Assembly: GCF_008016795.1 (NCBI RefSeq)
Contig: NZ_SDIK01000053.1
Span: forward strand, 1-64,000
Source of the DNA: Prevotella brunnea
GTDB taxonomy: Bacteria; Bacteroidota; Bacteroidia; Bacteroidales; Bacteroidaceae
DNA: 64,000 bases
Reading direction: 5' to 3'
The notes beneath the pieces were generated by a model. The model was given only the letters and a program-made list of their open reading frames with translations. It was not told the DNA's origin and made no database searches. The position numbers and the translations under genes were made by a program. Below, in pieces: positions 53,915 to 62,681 of the stretch. The first letter of the stretch is position 1; every line of letters begins with the position of its first letter.

Positions 53915-54025
53915 TGATAATCAGATGTTTACAAAAGGGGTTTCAAAAGCTTACCTTTTGCGACTCAAAAGCTTACCTTTTACGATGCAAAAGCTTAGCT
54001 TTTGGATTGCGATAGCTTAGCTTTT
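53915..54025 (+). repeat. Phased palindrome element, copy 6
   Basis: TGATAATCA is centred on 53919 and units are centred on 53952, 53974, 53996 and 54018. Unit 3 is perfect, units 1 and 2 each carry the same AGC to ACC change, and unit 4 differs at its left end. It sits between the convergent cyclotransferase and yfcE genes, 148 bp past the yfcE 3' end. Confidence 0.9.
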
Positions 54026-54173
54026 GCAAATCAATGGTTTTTTCTTGAATTTCTCGTCGTGTTTGTTTGAGCAGTTCAATCGGTATGAAGTAAGAAAAAA
54101 CCAAACAATCGTCAGAAAACAAAACATGGAGATACGGCTTGTTTTCCGTAATTCTTGAGCTTCCCCGGCGACT

Positions 54174-54728
54174 TTATCTTCCAACGACCGGTATGGATTT
54201 CTCAGTCAGTTGCTCGCCATTCAGGTTGTAAACGGTGAACACCCCACGCTCGTAAGTCATGAACGTGGGTTCTTTCCCCTGCTTTGGAAAAGTAATCGAC
54301 CCCGTGTTGCAAATCAGCGTGCCCTCTTTCGGCGTCAATTCCCAAAGATGCGTGTGCCCATAAACAACGGCATCGAATCTTCCGGGTGGCATTTTCTCCT
54401 TATTATAGATGTGTCCGTGCGTCAGGAAGAGCTTCTTCCCCTCATCTACCAAGAGCAGATAATCGGCAAGAATGGGAAAGCGAAGCAGCATCTGATCAAC
54501 CTCGCTTTCACAATTGCCTCGAACTGCCACGATGTGCTCGGCATGCGCGTTGAGCAACTCTGCTATTCCCTTTGCGTCCAGTCCTTCCGGAACCGCGTTG
54601 CGCGGACCGTAGTTCAGGATGTCGCCAAGAATGCAAAGCATATCGCAGCCCAACTCATCGTAAAACTTCAGCACGGTCTGCAAAGCCGGCAGGCAACCGT
54701 GAATATCCGATACGAGTAAATATTTCAT
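54174..54728 (-). CDS. YfcE-type metallophosphoesterase
   Basis: A 184-aa cytoplasmic phosphodiesterase of the YfcE/MJ0936 type. Metal ligands are SDIHGCLPAL (Asp8, His10), LGDILNYGPRN, VRGNCES, LTHGHIYN and VYGHTHLWEL. E. coli YfcE is the same size. The natural substrate is unknown (cyclic-nucleotide or phosphodiester). Short leader; a -7-like TATCTTTG lies at 54748-54755 on the minus strand. Divergent from the helical-repeat gene. Confidence 0.9.
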   Translation of the reverse strand: MKYLLVSDIHGCLPALQTVLKFYDELGCDMLCILGDILNYGPRNAVPEGLDAKGIAELLNAHAEHIVAVRGNCESEVDQMLLRFPILADYLLLVDEGKKLFLTHGHIYNKEKMPPGRFDAVVYGHTHLWELTPKEGTLICNTGSITFPKQGKEPTFMTYERGVFTVYNLNGEQLTEKSIPVVGR

Positions 54729-54747
54729 TCTGTCCTTATTTTTTCGA

Positions 54748-54755
54748 CAAAGATA
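54748..54755 (-). promoter_or_regulatory. -7 box of yfcE
   Basis: TATCTTTG on the minus strand, 19 bp before the ATG, without a clear -33 box. Confidence 0.4.
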
Positions 54756-54810
54756 CGATGATAAATCCGAAATTAGCGAGTTTATCCTTAGCGATTTCGG
54801 TTTTTTTCAT

Positions 54811-54818
54811 TATCTTTG
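54811..54818 (+). promoter_or_regulatory. -7 box of the helical-repeat gene
   Basis: TATCTTTG on the plus strand, 22 bp before the ATG at 54841; the -33 box is weak (CTTA). Confidence 0.4.
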
Positions 54819-54840
54819 TGAATGAACCAATACCGAAGCG

Positions 54841-55773
54841 ATGGAGGTAAGAGATATATTCGAACTTAGAAAACAGGGGAAGACAGAGGAAGCATACGCC
54901 GCCATTCAGCCCCTGTATGCCGTGCACAAAGGGCATTACACCACGATAGCCATGTTTTGGGTGGGAACCGACGTAATGAAGTTGCGCTATCAACAGCGAA
55001 AGCTGGAAGAAGCCTATAAGATTTTTAGGAGTTTGTTGCGTCTTTATCCAACGATGGACGATAAAGACTTGCGTGGCCAGTCTGCCATGATGCGTGCTGC
55101 ATTGTTGGTTTTCGACCATGACCCGAAGTTCTCCATGCTGGAGTTCATCACGAATTGGGGAATAGAGAAACTTACCGACGACGATTGGACGCGGGGCGAG
55201 AGCAACGGACATCCCGTTCAGTCGGTGGGAATGCGCATCGTGGGAAAAGTGTTTAAGGAAGTGGAGGGCAATCCCACCCCGGAAATGGCTTTGAAGGCAG
55301 CTCCGATACTTGCCGAAGCCTTGAAGCACAGTCCGTACAACATGAATAATCAGCGATACAAGGCAGTGATCTACACGATAATGGGGAAGAAAGACAAAGC
55401 CGTGAACATCTATCGCCATCTTTTACGCAAGCACCATCAGTCGTATCTCTACCAAAAACTGGCGGAACTGACCGATGCTCGTGAGCTGAGAATTGCCCTG
55501 TTGTGTCGCGCCATCGTTACCCGGCGTGAGGAGAAGTTCAAACAGCGTCTGCGCTTTCAGTTGGCTGAGTTACTCTTTCGCGACAATAAGCCCGGAGCCA
55601 AGTATGAATTGGAGCGATGTATCGCGACAAGGCAACAAGCCGGGTATTCCGTTACGTGGGAAATGCAGAACCTGACAGCAAGTTTGGAACAGGTTACGGC
55701 AGCGACCGACATGGAACAGAAAAGTTTTTATCGTGAACAGGAAAAAATTGTTGAGGCTTTCTTACGGAACTGA
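54841..55773 (+). CDS. Cytoplasmic TPR-like helical-repeat protein
   Basis: A 310-aa protein made of TPR-like helix pairs, for example ELRKQGKTEEAYAAIQPLY (8-26), RKLEEAYKIFRSLLRLYP (about 52-69), EALKHSPYNMNNQRYKAVIY and GKKDKAVNIYRHLLRKH. No signal peptide and no catalytic motif. I do not recognise a function. The N-terminal pattern reminds me of TPR proteins from bacterial conflict loci, but this is a weak recollection, and no such effector genes lie nearby. It stands alone between yfcE (divergent) and dprA (convergent, 27-bp gap). Confidence 0.6.
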   Translation: MEVRDIFELRKQGKTEEAYAAIQPLYAVHKGHYTTIAMFWVGTDVMKLRYQQRKLEEAYKIFRSLLRLYPTMDDKDLRGQSAMMRAALLVFDHDPKFSMLEFITNWGIEKLTDDDWTRGESNGHPVQSVGMRIVGKVFKEVEGNPTPEMALKAAPILAEALKHSPYNMNNQRYKAVIYTIMGKKDKAVNIYRHLLRKHHQSYLYQKLAELTDARELRIALLCRAIVTRREEKFKQRLRFQLAELLFRDNKPGAKYELERCIATRQQAGYSVTWEMQNLTASLEQVTAATDMEQKSFYREQEKIVEAFLRN

Positions 55774-55800
55774 TGATATGAGGGCGACTCATGGTACATT

Positions 55801-56961
55801 TTATGCCAACAGATGATAGCAACCGCCTGCCATGGCTTTGACCACTCCTTTCATTTCCAATTCAAAAAGCAGCCCTGAAAGTCGGGCGATAGGGAGATGT
55901 GATTGGACTGAAAGCAAATTAATTTGCAGGTCGTTGTTTTTCTGAAGCACGCCCACCACTGCTTGTTCCTCTTCCGACAATCCGGGGAAGAGTGTTCGTT
56001 CTATGCCTTGTTTACGAGCTTTCATCAGCATTTGTTCATCCTCCCAACCCATAGCTTTTACAAAGTCGGTTGCAGAGGTGATGAGTCCGGCTTGATTATC
56101 CCTGATGAGATGGTTGCAACCTTCGCTATATTCTGCTTCAATGCTGCCCGGAAACGCGAAGACCTCCCTGTTGTAACTGCGCGCTATGCCACATGTGATG
56201 AGCCCTCCGCCCTTGTTGGCCGACTCTATGAGCAGAGTGGCATCGGAACAACCTGCCACAATGCGGTTGCGTTGCACGAAGTTCTGCGCCTTGGGCTGTG
56301 TATGTGTGATATATTCAGTCAGCAATCCACCCTGTTTCAACATATTTACGGCTGTCTCTCGATGTGTTCCGGGGTAGAGGTCATCAAGCCCATGCGCCAA
56401 AACGCCCACGGTGTCGAAACCATTTTCGAGGGCAGAACGATGTGCACAGATGTCTATTCCGTATGCCAGTCCACTGAAAATCAAAACCTCCGGACAAAGA
56501 GTTCTCAACTCCCTGACAAATGTTCGGATAATGTCTTGTCCGTAAGGGGTACATCGCCTTGTACCCACAATGTTCAGAGTATGACGTTGGTTGAGGTCGG
56601 CGTTCCCCATCATGTATAAAACGAGTGGTGCATCCACACATTCCCGCATACGTTGCGGATAGCGATCGTCGTTCAGACAGATGGCTTCTATTTGGTGAGC
56701 TTCATCGTATTCCAGTTCTTTTTCCGCTCGTTCCACACCTTTATCCAAATTCATCAATCCCTCAACGAGATAATTCGATGCATCGGGAAACAAGTCGCGA
56801 ATGTTGTTTCGGTTCTCCATGATGGCGGTTGCCGACCCCGCTCTTTGATAGAGTTCGTGCAAATCTGAAAGATGAAATCGATTGACGAGTGTCAGCGCGA
56901 TGGTATAGAGGAGTTCCCGATTCATGGATGGCAAGTTGTTATTTTGTGGAGGCACATTCAT
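55801..56961 (-). CDS. dprA: DNA-processing protein DprA
   Basis: Protects incoming single-stranded DNA and loads RecA during natural transformation. A SAM-like helical region (10-75) precedes the Rossmann DprA domain (about 95-310): IVGTRRCTPYGQD, FSGLAYGIDICAHRSALE, HGLDDLYPGTHR, RNRIVAGCSDATLLIESANKGGGLITC and AFPGSIEAEYSEGCNHLI. A winged-helix tail (about 320-386) follows. The ATG overlaps the stop of the thioesterase gene (TAATG), so translation is coupled; MNRELLY 12 codons later is the alternative. No com genes are nearby. Confidence 0.93.
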   Translation of the reverse strand: MNVPPQNNNLPSMNRELLYTIALTLVNRFHLSDLHELYQRAGSATAIMENRNNIRDLFPDASNYLVEGLMNLDKGVERAEKELEYDEAHQIEAICLNDDRYPQRMRECVDAPLVLYMMGNADLNQRHTLNIVGTRRCTPYGQDIIRTFVRELRTLCPEVLIFSGLAYGIDICAHRSALENGFDTVGVLAHGLDDLYPGTHRETAVNMLKQGGLLTEYITHTQPKAQNFVQRNRIVAGCSDATLLIESANKGGGLITCGIARSYNREVFAFPGSIEAEYSEGCNHLIRDNQAGLITSATDFVKAMGWEDEQMLMKARKQGIERTLFPGLSEEEQAVVGVLQKNNDLQINLLSVQSHLPIARLSGLLFELEMKGVVKAMAGGCYHLLA

Positions 56962-57371
56962 TAAAGCACTTTCGCGAAGGCATCGTCGTACTCTTTGCTT
57001 TCGCCTATCTTTCCGTTAATCAATATCACCAATGTAACTTCGGCATGGAAGCACAATCGCTCATCTGAGGCGCGGTAAAGGTCGTGGGTGAAAACATAGC
57101 GCACTCCTTCCTTTTTCAACGCCAGTCGGGAAATGAACTCATCATCGCAGGTGAGTGGCACCTTGTATTCGAGTTTCATGCGTGCCACAACCGGGTCGAT
57201 TCCTTTCTCGTGCAGTTTGGCAAAACTGATACCTAACGACCGAATGAAGCAGTGGCGCGTATGTTCGGTGTAGTGAAGATAGTGCGCGTTGTTCACGATG
57301 CCTTGAATGTCGCACTCGTAATCGCGCACTTCCATGCGCGTCTCGTAAATGTATTGGGTGCTTCTTTTCAT
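56961..57371 (-). CDS. YbgC-like acyl-CoA thioesterase
   Basis: A 136-aa hot-dog fold thioesterase of the 4HBT type. RDYECDIQGIVNNAHYLHYTEHTRHCFIRSLG holds the active-site Asp (in the YECD position, slightly unlike the usual DTDxxGVVYH) and the NNAxYLxYxE helix. Probably hydrolyses short-chain or hydroxybenzoyl-type CoA esters. Middle gene of DUF2851-thioesterase-dprA, 1 bp behind DUF2851 and overlapping dprA. The substrate is unknown. Confidence 0.85.
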   Translation of the reverse strand: MKRSTQYIYETRMEVRDYECDIQGIVNNAHYLHYTEHTRHCFIRSLGISFAKLHEKGIDPVVARMKLEYKVPLTCDDEFISRLALKKEGVRYVFTHDLYRASDERLCFHAEVTLVILINGKIGESKEYDDAFAKVL

Positions 57372-57372
57372 T

Positions 57373-58668
57373 TTATTTCGTTTTTAAGTATTCATATCCT
57401 ATTCTGCACCGCAGACAATCCTTGCGATCGCAATATTCCTTTTTCAATTGTATGAGTGCCTGCGAGTCGCCGGCACTCTCCACTTTCAGTCCCACTTCCT
57501 GCCACATTCTCACAATGTGATTGTCTTCAGCTTTCAACGCTTCGAGGAAATCGAAGGCGCGGTCGCACAACTTTTCCGATGATTTGTGCTTTCCGTATGC
57601 GAAAAGCACGGGAATTACGGTGTTGATGATAAGCAAACGTAGGGAGGTCTTCGACAAACTCTTGTTGCTTTCTTTGCTCTCTGCCCAAAAAGTATAATGG
57701 GTTCTCCAATAAGGCGTTACCTGCGTTTGCAGCAGTTCCGAGAGTTTATCGATGTCGGAACATTCCAAGAGTGCCGCCAAACCTGCCTTGCGCTGATAGT
57801 AGAGGTTTGCCAATTGCGCGATGCGTATGTGTGGGAAGTTTTGTGGTCGCAGTCGCAAAAACTTCCACTGACTGTTGTCCATCGGTCGCATGGAAAATTT
57901 GTGTGCCAAATATCTGTATTCGCTCCGCAATTTCTCGAAATAGCCATCTGCCAATGCCTCTTCCCTATGCCGTTCGGGTATAGAGTCGGGCTCCAATAAC
58001 CCCGCCTGTCCCATGAAGATGGCTTCCGTCTGAAACAAATCGTCGCGATGATGCGCCACGGCAAGTAACGGAAGGTTTTTTGCCCATTGCTCGAAAGCAT
58101 CGCCATTAATGCCGAAACCATAGTTGCGAGCCAACGTAACGAAATAGCCTGCCTCCCAGTCTCCACCACAATCGGCAACCCTTCGCAGGATGGCATGGGT
58201 GTGTTGTTCCAGTCGCTCCACCTGCAATGCGCTCATCCATGAGTTAATCATCAGTCGGCTCAGGCTTGGAATCACTTTGTAGCAGGGAGGATACTTCTCC
58301 ATGGTCAGCAATTCCTTATAATGCTCCTTTACCAATGCGGGAACCGGCAGTACCATTTGCGGAGGTGTGTCGCCGTTTTGTTTCCTCACCAATGTGTCAG
58401 AAACTTTCACGATGTGAAGAATCACGTTGTTATAGTGAACATCCCTCTCGTGTCCGTGCAGATACCAATCGGAAGCCTTGTCGTGTATTTCCACGTTTCC
58501 CACCCATAAAGTCTTCCCTATCTTCACTTTTGCATTGAAGAAGTCGGGACCGGCATCGCGATTGTGCAACCCCGTGTCGATAACCTCAATGGGTTGCCCT
58601 TCAATGGTTTTTAGTTCGGCAAGTGGAAACAGCTTATGTTTCCAGCAATAATGAATCAAGTCCTCCAT
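57373..58668 (-). CDS. DUF2851 family protein
   Basis: A 431-aa cytoplasmic protein of unknown function, common in Bacteroidetes. Conserved features include MEDLIHYCWKHKLFPL at the start, GLHNRDAGPDFFNAKVKIG, WVGNVEIHDKASDWYLHGH, and a four-Cys ending (YCDRKDCLRCRIGYEYL) that may bind metal. The D-G/A-PDF and E-I-H motifs hint at a nuclease-like fold, but this is speculation. I start at MEDLIH because the -7 box at 58693-58700 lies within the upstream open frame. First gene of the operon with the thioesterase and dprA. Confidence 0.75.
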   Translation of the reverse strand: MEDLIHYCWKHKLFPLAELKTIEGQPIEVIDTGLHNRDAGPDFFNAKVKIGKTLWVGNVEIHDKASDWYLHGHERDVHYNNVILHIVKVSDTLVRKQNGDTPPQMVLPVPALVKEHYKELLTMEKYPPCYKVIPSLSRLMINSWMSALQVERLEQHTHAILRRVADCGGDWEAGYFVTLARNYGFGINGDAFEQWAKNLPLLAVAHHRDDLFQTEAIFMGQAGLLEPDSIPERHREEALADGYFEKLRSEYRYLAHKFSMRPMDNSQWKFLRLRPQNFPHIRIAQLANLYYQRKAGLAALLECSDIDKLSELLQTQVTPYWRTHYTFWAESKESNKSLSKTSLRLLIINTVIPVLFAYGKHKSSEKLCDRAFDFLEALKAEDNHIVRMWQEVGLKVESAGDSQALIQLKKEYCDRKDCLRCRIGYEYLKTK

Positions 58669-58692
58669 GACAGATGATGATTTTATGATTGG

Positions 58693-58724
58693 CAAATGTA
58701 CGAATTTTTGGTCATAAAAACGAA
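58693..58724 (-). promoter_or_regulatory. Promoter of DUF2851-thioesterase-dprA
   Basis: On the minus strand: TTCG (58721-58724), 20 bp, TACATTTG (58693-58700). The start near 58686 rules out the longer reading of the DUF2851 frame. Confidence 0.55.
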
Positions 58725-58788
58725 ATGTGGCTGTGTGTTTTTTCAAAAGTAACGGGATTCTAATAAAAACTAAATCTTTGCGTTTTAT

Positions 58789-58819
58789 TTTGTTTTGCCA
58801 CTAAGTTGCAGTAACTTTG
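58789..58819 (+). promoter_or_regulatory. Promoter of the metK operon
   Basis: TTTG (58789-58792), 19 bp, TAACTTTG (58812-58819). The leader would be about 33 nt. No SAM riboswitch fits in so short a leader. Confidence 0.75.
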
Positions 58820-58858
58820 CAAATTCATAGTTAGAGGTAAAAGTAAAATAAAGAAAGT

Positions 58859-60151
58859 ATGGCATATTTATTCTCATCGGAATCGGTGTCGGAAGGACAT
58901 CCCGATAAAGTGGCTGACCAAATTAGCGACGCGTTGTTAGACCAATTCCTTGCTTATGATGAAAATTCCCGTTGCGCGATTGAGACATTCAATACCACCG
59001 GCCAAGTAGTTATCATGGGAGAAATTCGATCGAAGGAATACATCGATATCTCTACCATCACCAGAAACACCATTAATGCAATAGGTTATACGAAAGCTGA
59101 ATATCAATTTGACGGCAACAGTTGTGGCATTCTCTCTGCTATTCATGAGCAAAGCTCTGATATCCGTCGCGGAGTGGATAGGAACGATGCCGAAAATCAA
59201 GGAGCAGGTGATCAAGGAATGATGTTTGGCTATGCATGTAACGAGACGGAAAACTACATGCCTGTAACACTTGATTTGGCTCACCTCATCATGCGCACGT
59301 TGGCAGATATCAGAAAAGAAGGCAAGGAGATGCTTTATCTTCGTCCGGATGCCAAGAGTCAGGTTACGGTGGAATACAGTGACGACGACATTCCACAGCG
59401 CATCGTAGCAATCGTTGTGTCCACGCAACACGATGATTTCGTAAAACCTTCCAACAACTCGGAAGAGGCACAGAGAAAAGCCGATGAAGAAATGTTGGCG
59501 AAGATACATCGGGATGTGCTGGATATTCTTATTCCGCGCGTAAAAGCACAGATTAAGTCGGAGAAAGTACTCGCACTCTTCAATGATCAAATTAATTATT
59601 ATGTCAATCCAACGGGGAAATTCGTTATCGGGGGTCCACACGGCGACACCGGCTTAACAGGACGGAAAATTATCGTGGATACTTATGGTGGAAAAGGTGC
59701 GCACGGAGGTGGTGCTTTCTCAGGAAAGGATTCCTCGAAGGTGGATCGCTCTGCAGCTTACGTGGCTCGTTACATCGCAAAGAATATGGTGGCGGCAGGC
59801 GTGAGCGATGAAATATTAGTGCAATTGGCTTATGCCATCGGTGTGGCACGCCCCGTTAGTGTGTATGTGAATACTTACGGACGCTCGCATGTGAAATTTA
59901 GCGATGGTGAAATAGCACAGAAAATACAGGAAATGTTCGATCTTCGTCCGAAAGCCATTGAGCGACAGTTGAAGCTCCGCCAACCCATTTATTTGGAAAC
60001 GGCAGCCTATGGGCATATGGGGCGCAAAAACGAAATGAAGAAAAAGACCTTTACCAGTCTTTACCACGAACCTAAGGAAATGGAAGTGGAACTCTTTACA
60101 TGGGAGAAGCTCGACCGGGTGGAGGAAATAAAGAAAGCTTTTGGATTATAA
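58859..60151 (+). CDS. metK: S-adenosylmethionine synthase
   Basis: Makes S-adenosylmethionine from methionine and [24 protein letters not shown] (5-25), [12 protein letters not shown], the P-loop-like [21 protein letters not shown] and [19 protein letters not shown] are all canonical. The 430 aa exceed E. coli MetK (384) by inserts around 170-215 ([27 protein letters not shown] onward), as in other Bacteroidetes. First gene of the metK-DUF4271-hemD-rnpA-yidD-tyrS run; the next gene begins 8 bp later. Confidence 0.96.
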   Translation: MAYLFSSESVSEGHPDKVADQISDALLDQFLAYDENSRCAIETFNTTGQVVIMGEIRSKEYIDISTITRNTINAIGYTKAEYQFDGNSCGILSAIHEQSSDIRRGVDRNDAENQGAGDQGMMFGYACNETENYMPVTLDLAHLIMRTLADIRKEGKEMLYLRPDAKSQVTVEYSDDDIPQRIVAIVVSTQHDDFVKPSNNSEEAQRKADEEMLAKIHRDVLDILIPRVKAQIKSEKVLALFNDQINYYVNPTGKFVIGGPHGDTGLTGRKIIVDTYGGKGAHGGGAFSGKDSSKVDRSAAYVARYIAKNMVAAGVSDEILVQLAYAIGVARPVSVYVNTYGRSHVKFSDGEIAQKIQEMFDLRPKAIERQLKLRQPIYLETAAYGHMGRKNEMKKKTFTSLYHEPKEMEVELFTWEKLDRVEEIKKAFGL

Positions 60152-60159
60152 TCTGAGAA

Positions 60160-61119
60160 ATGTCGAATACCGACACCATAGCAACTCAATCGCTGTTAAA
60201 GCATTGGACAAAGGGGGGAGGAAAGGAAACACCCCCGGCGACCAATGATTCCCTCTGTGGAACGAAGCAAACGGAAGCCACTCCTTTGGAAACTATCACC
60301 GGGAGCAGTTTGTTGCGCCGGAAAGAAAAGAAGACTTTTAAGCTCACGGATGTGGATTTTAGGGAAGAAGGCTATTTCAAGGGAAATCCTTACTTTCGTA
60401 CCGAGTTCGTTTTCAGACGTAATGGCGTCTTGGGCGACCCTGCTCCCTATAGCGTAAGCAACGATAATATTGTAACGGGAGCTTTACTTCTGTGTTTCGC
60501 CTTGGCGATGATAGCGGCTTCGATGTCGAGCCACTTCATCGTTCGCCAAATAAAGAGCCTTTTCCATATGCCTAATCGTCGCTCAATGGTGGCAGAAACA
60601 GCCTATGAAGTGCGATTTCAGTTCTTTTTAGTGTTACAGACTGCCCTTCTTTTCAGCATAGCCTATTATCTTTTCACGAGGTCGCAGAGCGACAGAACTT
60701 ATATTCTTGATTCCCAATTGGCAATAGTTGGAATTTATCTGGCTGTCTTCTTGGGCTATTTTTTATTGAAACACCTGCTTTACTCATTAGTGAATTGGGT
60801 ATTCTTCGACCGAAAGCGCAACTTGAGGTGGTCGCGTCTTTGTCTTTTCCTGACCTCTGCGGAGGGGGTGCTTATCTTTCCCGTCGTATTACTCCTTATA
60901 TATTTTCATCTCGCCACACAATATACCATGATTTATGTGGCTTTTGTCATTGTTTTTATCAAGATACTTACCTTTTACCAAGGCTTTGTCATCTTTTTCA
61001 AAAGAACAGGGGCAAGTCTGCAAATAATTTTGTACTTTTGTGCACTCGAATTGATGCCGTTGACGGCATTGGTGGGTATCTTGACATTTACAGGCAATTA
61101 TTTGACCATAAATTATTAA
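60160..61119 (+). CDS. DUF4271 membrane protein
   Basis: A 319-aa inner-membrane protein. A long soluble N terminus (1-100) is followed by about six membrane helices (around 105-125, 160-180, 190-215, 235-260, 265-285 and 295-315). It matches DUF4271, a Bacteroidetes family that occurs right before hemD. Its function is unknown. It is set 8 bp after metK and 6 bp before hemD, so it is part of the operon. Confidence 0.75.
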   Translation: MSNTDTIATQSLLKHWTKGGGKETPPATNDSLCGTKQTEATPLETITGSSLLRRKEKKTFKLTDVDFREEGYFKGNPYFRTEFVFRRNGVLGDPAPYSVSNDNIVTGALLLCFALAMIAASMSSHFIVRQIKSLFHMPNRRSMVAETAYEVRFQFFLVLQTALLFSIAYYLFTRSQSDRTYILDSQLAIVGIYLAVFLGYFLLKHLLYSLVNWVFFDRKRNLRWSRLCLFLTSAEGVLIFPVVLLLIYFHLATQYTMIYVAFVIVFIKILTFYQGFVIFFKRTGASLQIILYFCALELMPLTALVGILTFTGNYLTINY

Positions 61120-61125
61120 GACGCG

Positions 61126-61872
61126 ATGATAAAAAAGATCTTGATATCACAGCCTAAACCGGGTAGCGAAAAGTCACCTTATTATGACATAGCAAAAGAC
61201 CTGGAGGTGGAATTTGACTTCCGTCCTTTCTTTAAAGTAGAAGGACTCTCCGCGAAAGAATTTCGTCAGCAGAAGATAAACTTACTTGACTACTCTGCTG
61301 TGGTATTCACTTCTCGCCACGCAATTGATAACTATTTTAAGCTCGCGCAGGAAATGCGCGTCACCATTCCGGAAACAATGAAGTATTTCTGCGTCATAGA
61401 AACCATAGCACTCTACATTCAGAAATACGTGCAATACAGAAAACGCAAGGTGTTCTTTGGAAATTCGGGCAAGATAGACAGTCTGATTCCTACCATGGTG
61501 AAGCATAAAGAGGAAAAATACCTCGTTCCACAAAGCTCCGTACACAACGATGCCATAGCTTCGCTGCTTACAAGCAATAAGTTGAAGCACAAGGAATGTG
61601 TGATGTATCGCACGGTAAGCAACGATCTCACGGAAGAGGAGAAGAAAAACTTCGACTACGACATGTTGGTGTTCTTCAGTCCCACAGGCGTGCGTGCATT
61701 AAAAAAGAACATGCCCGACTTTGTGCAAGGCGATATTAAAATCGCTGCTTTCGGACCTGCTACCGCCAAAGAGGTGGAAGCACAAGGTTATCGACTCGAT
61801 TTGGAAGCTCCATCGAAGAAACATCCTTCCATGACGGGTGCGCTCCGTGCCTTCCTTGAGGAAAACAAGTGA
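61126..61872 (+). CDS. hemD: Uroporphyrinogen-III synthase
   Basis: Closes and inverts ring D of hydroxymethylbilane in tetrapyrrole synthesis. The family is poorly conserved in sequence, but the two-domain pattern is clear: KKILISQPKPG at the start, VVFTSRHAIDNYF (about 63-75), a hinge, then YDMLVFFSPTGVRALKKN (about 178-195) and IAAFGPATAKEVEAQG (about 204-219). 248 aa. The gene sits between DUF4271 and rnpA as in other Bacteroidetes. No other heme genes are in the window. Confidence 0.85.
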   Translation: MIKKILISQPKPGSEKSPYYDIAKDLEVEFDFRPFFKVEGLSAKEFRQQKINLLDYSAVVFTSRHAIDNYFKLAQEMRVTIPETMKYFCVIETIALYIQKYVQYRKRKVFFGNSGKIDSLIPTMVKHKEEKYLVPQSSVHNDAIASLLTSNKLKHKECVMYRTVSNDLTEEEKKNFDYDMLVFFSPTGVRALKKNMPDFVQGDIKIAAFGPATAKEVEAQGYRLDLEAPSKKHPSMTGALRAFLEENK

Positions 61873-61919
61873 GGTGGGACATTTCCCTTCCCCCCCTCAC
61901 AATAACAAACAATCCACAG

Positions 61920-62348
61920 ATGAAACCAGCTCCCCGTAGATACACTTTGCGAAAGGAAGAGCGGTTGTGCAGCAAGACACACATCGACCAACTCTTCATG
62001 GGAGGAAAAAGCCGGTCACTGTCGGCTTTTCCTTTAAGGGCTGTTTATCTGGTGGCGAATGACGAACAAGCCTGCAATAAGGGAAAGGAAAGCGATGCCG
62101 TTCCGGTGAAGATTTTAATCAGCGTCCCCAAAAAACATTTCAAGCGTGCCGTGAAGCGCAACCGTGTGAAACGGCAAATTCGCGAGGCATACAGAAAGAA
62201 TAAATACACGCTGATTGACAAAGTAAACGAAGAAGATGGACGACAGGTAAGACTCGCCCTGATTTGGCTCGACAATGAGTTGCACACCTCAGCGGAAGTG
62301 GAGGCAAGCGTTTGCAACCTTCTTCTCCGCATTGGGGAACGCTTATAA
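61920..62348 (+). CDS. rnpA: Ribonuclease P protein component
   Basis: Protein cofactor of RNase P, which trims tRNA 5' ends. The signature [18 protein letters not shown] (about 73-90) is the basic helix of the family, and [18 protein letters not shown] starts the central fold. 142 aa. I start at [10 protein letters not shown]; the frame extends back to a GTG inside hemD, but those residues are not family-like. As in other Bacteroidetes it is not next to rpmH but between hemD and yidD. Confidence 0.92.
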   Translation: MKPAPRRYTLRKEERLCSKTHIDQLFMGGKSRSLSAFPLRAVYLVANDEQACNKGKESDAVPVKILISVPKKHFKRAVKRNRVKRQIREAYRKNKYTLIDKVNEEDGRQVRLALIWLDNELHTSAEVEASVCNLLLRIGERL

Positions 62349-62370
62349 AAGCGCAGAGGAGGATAGAAGC

Positions 62371-62619
62371 ATGACTTATAAGCAACTTATTCATGACATA
62401 TCCTGGGCAATCGCCAAAGTTATGGTGTTACCCATACTTTTTTATCAACGCTTCATCACGCCCTTCACGCCACCTTCCTGTAGGTTTACCCCCACCTGCT
62501 CGGAATATGCCCGGCAGGCTTTGCTAAAGCACGGACCCATAAAAGGATTGGCATTGGCGATATGGCGCATCCTTCGTTGTAATCCGTGGGGCGGAAGCGG
62601 ATACGATCCGGTTCCATAA
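62371..62619 (+). CDS. yidD: Membrane protein insertion efficiency factor YidD
   Basis: A small (82 aa) basic, membrane-associated protein that assists YidC-dependent insertion. [31 protein letters not shown] carries the conserved Pro/Cys pattern, and the end is [13 protein letters not shown]. The start ATG has GGAGGA 8 bp before it; the longer open frame from 62275 overlaps rnpA and is rejected. It follows rnpA by 22 bp. Confidence 0.93.
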   Translation: MTYKQLIHDISWAIAKVMVLPILFYQRFITPFTPPSCRFTPTCSEYARQALLKHGPIKGLALAIWRILRCNPWGGSGYDPVP

Positions 62620-62681
62620 CAAGAAACGTAACACCAAATATATTAATATATAGCCTTTATCGGCTTCAAACTCATTCATAG

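Noticed and set aside
5146-54025. CRISPR arrays, suggested by regularly repeated short units at six places
   Set aside because: Units are only 15 bp with 7-bp partly conserved gaps, always four per array, spread over six loci, and there are no cas genes. The spacing fits phased protein-binding sites, not repeats and spacers.
58820-58858. A SAM riboswitch in front of metK
   Set aside because: The leader is only about 33 nt, too short for any known SAM riboswitch.
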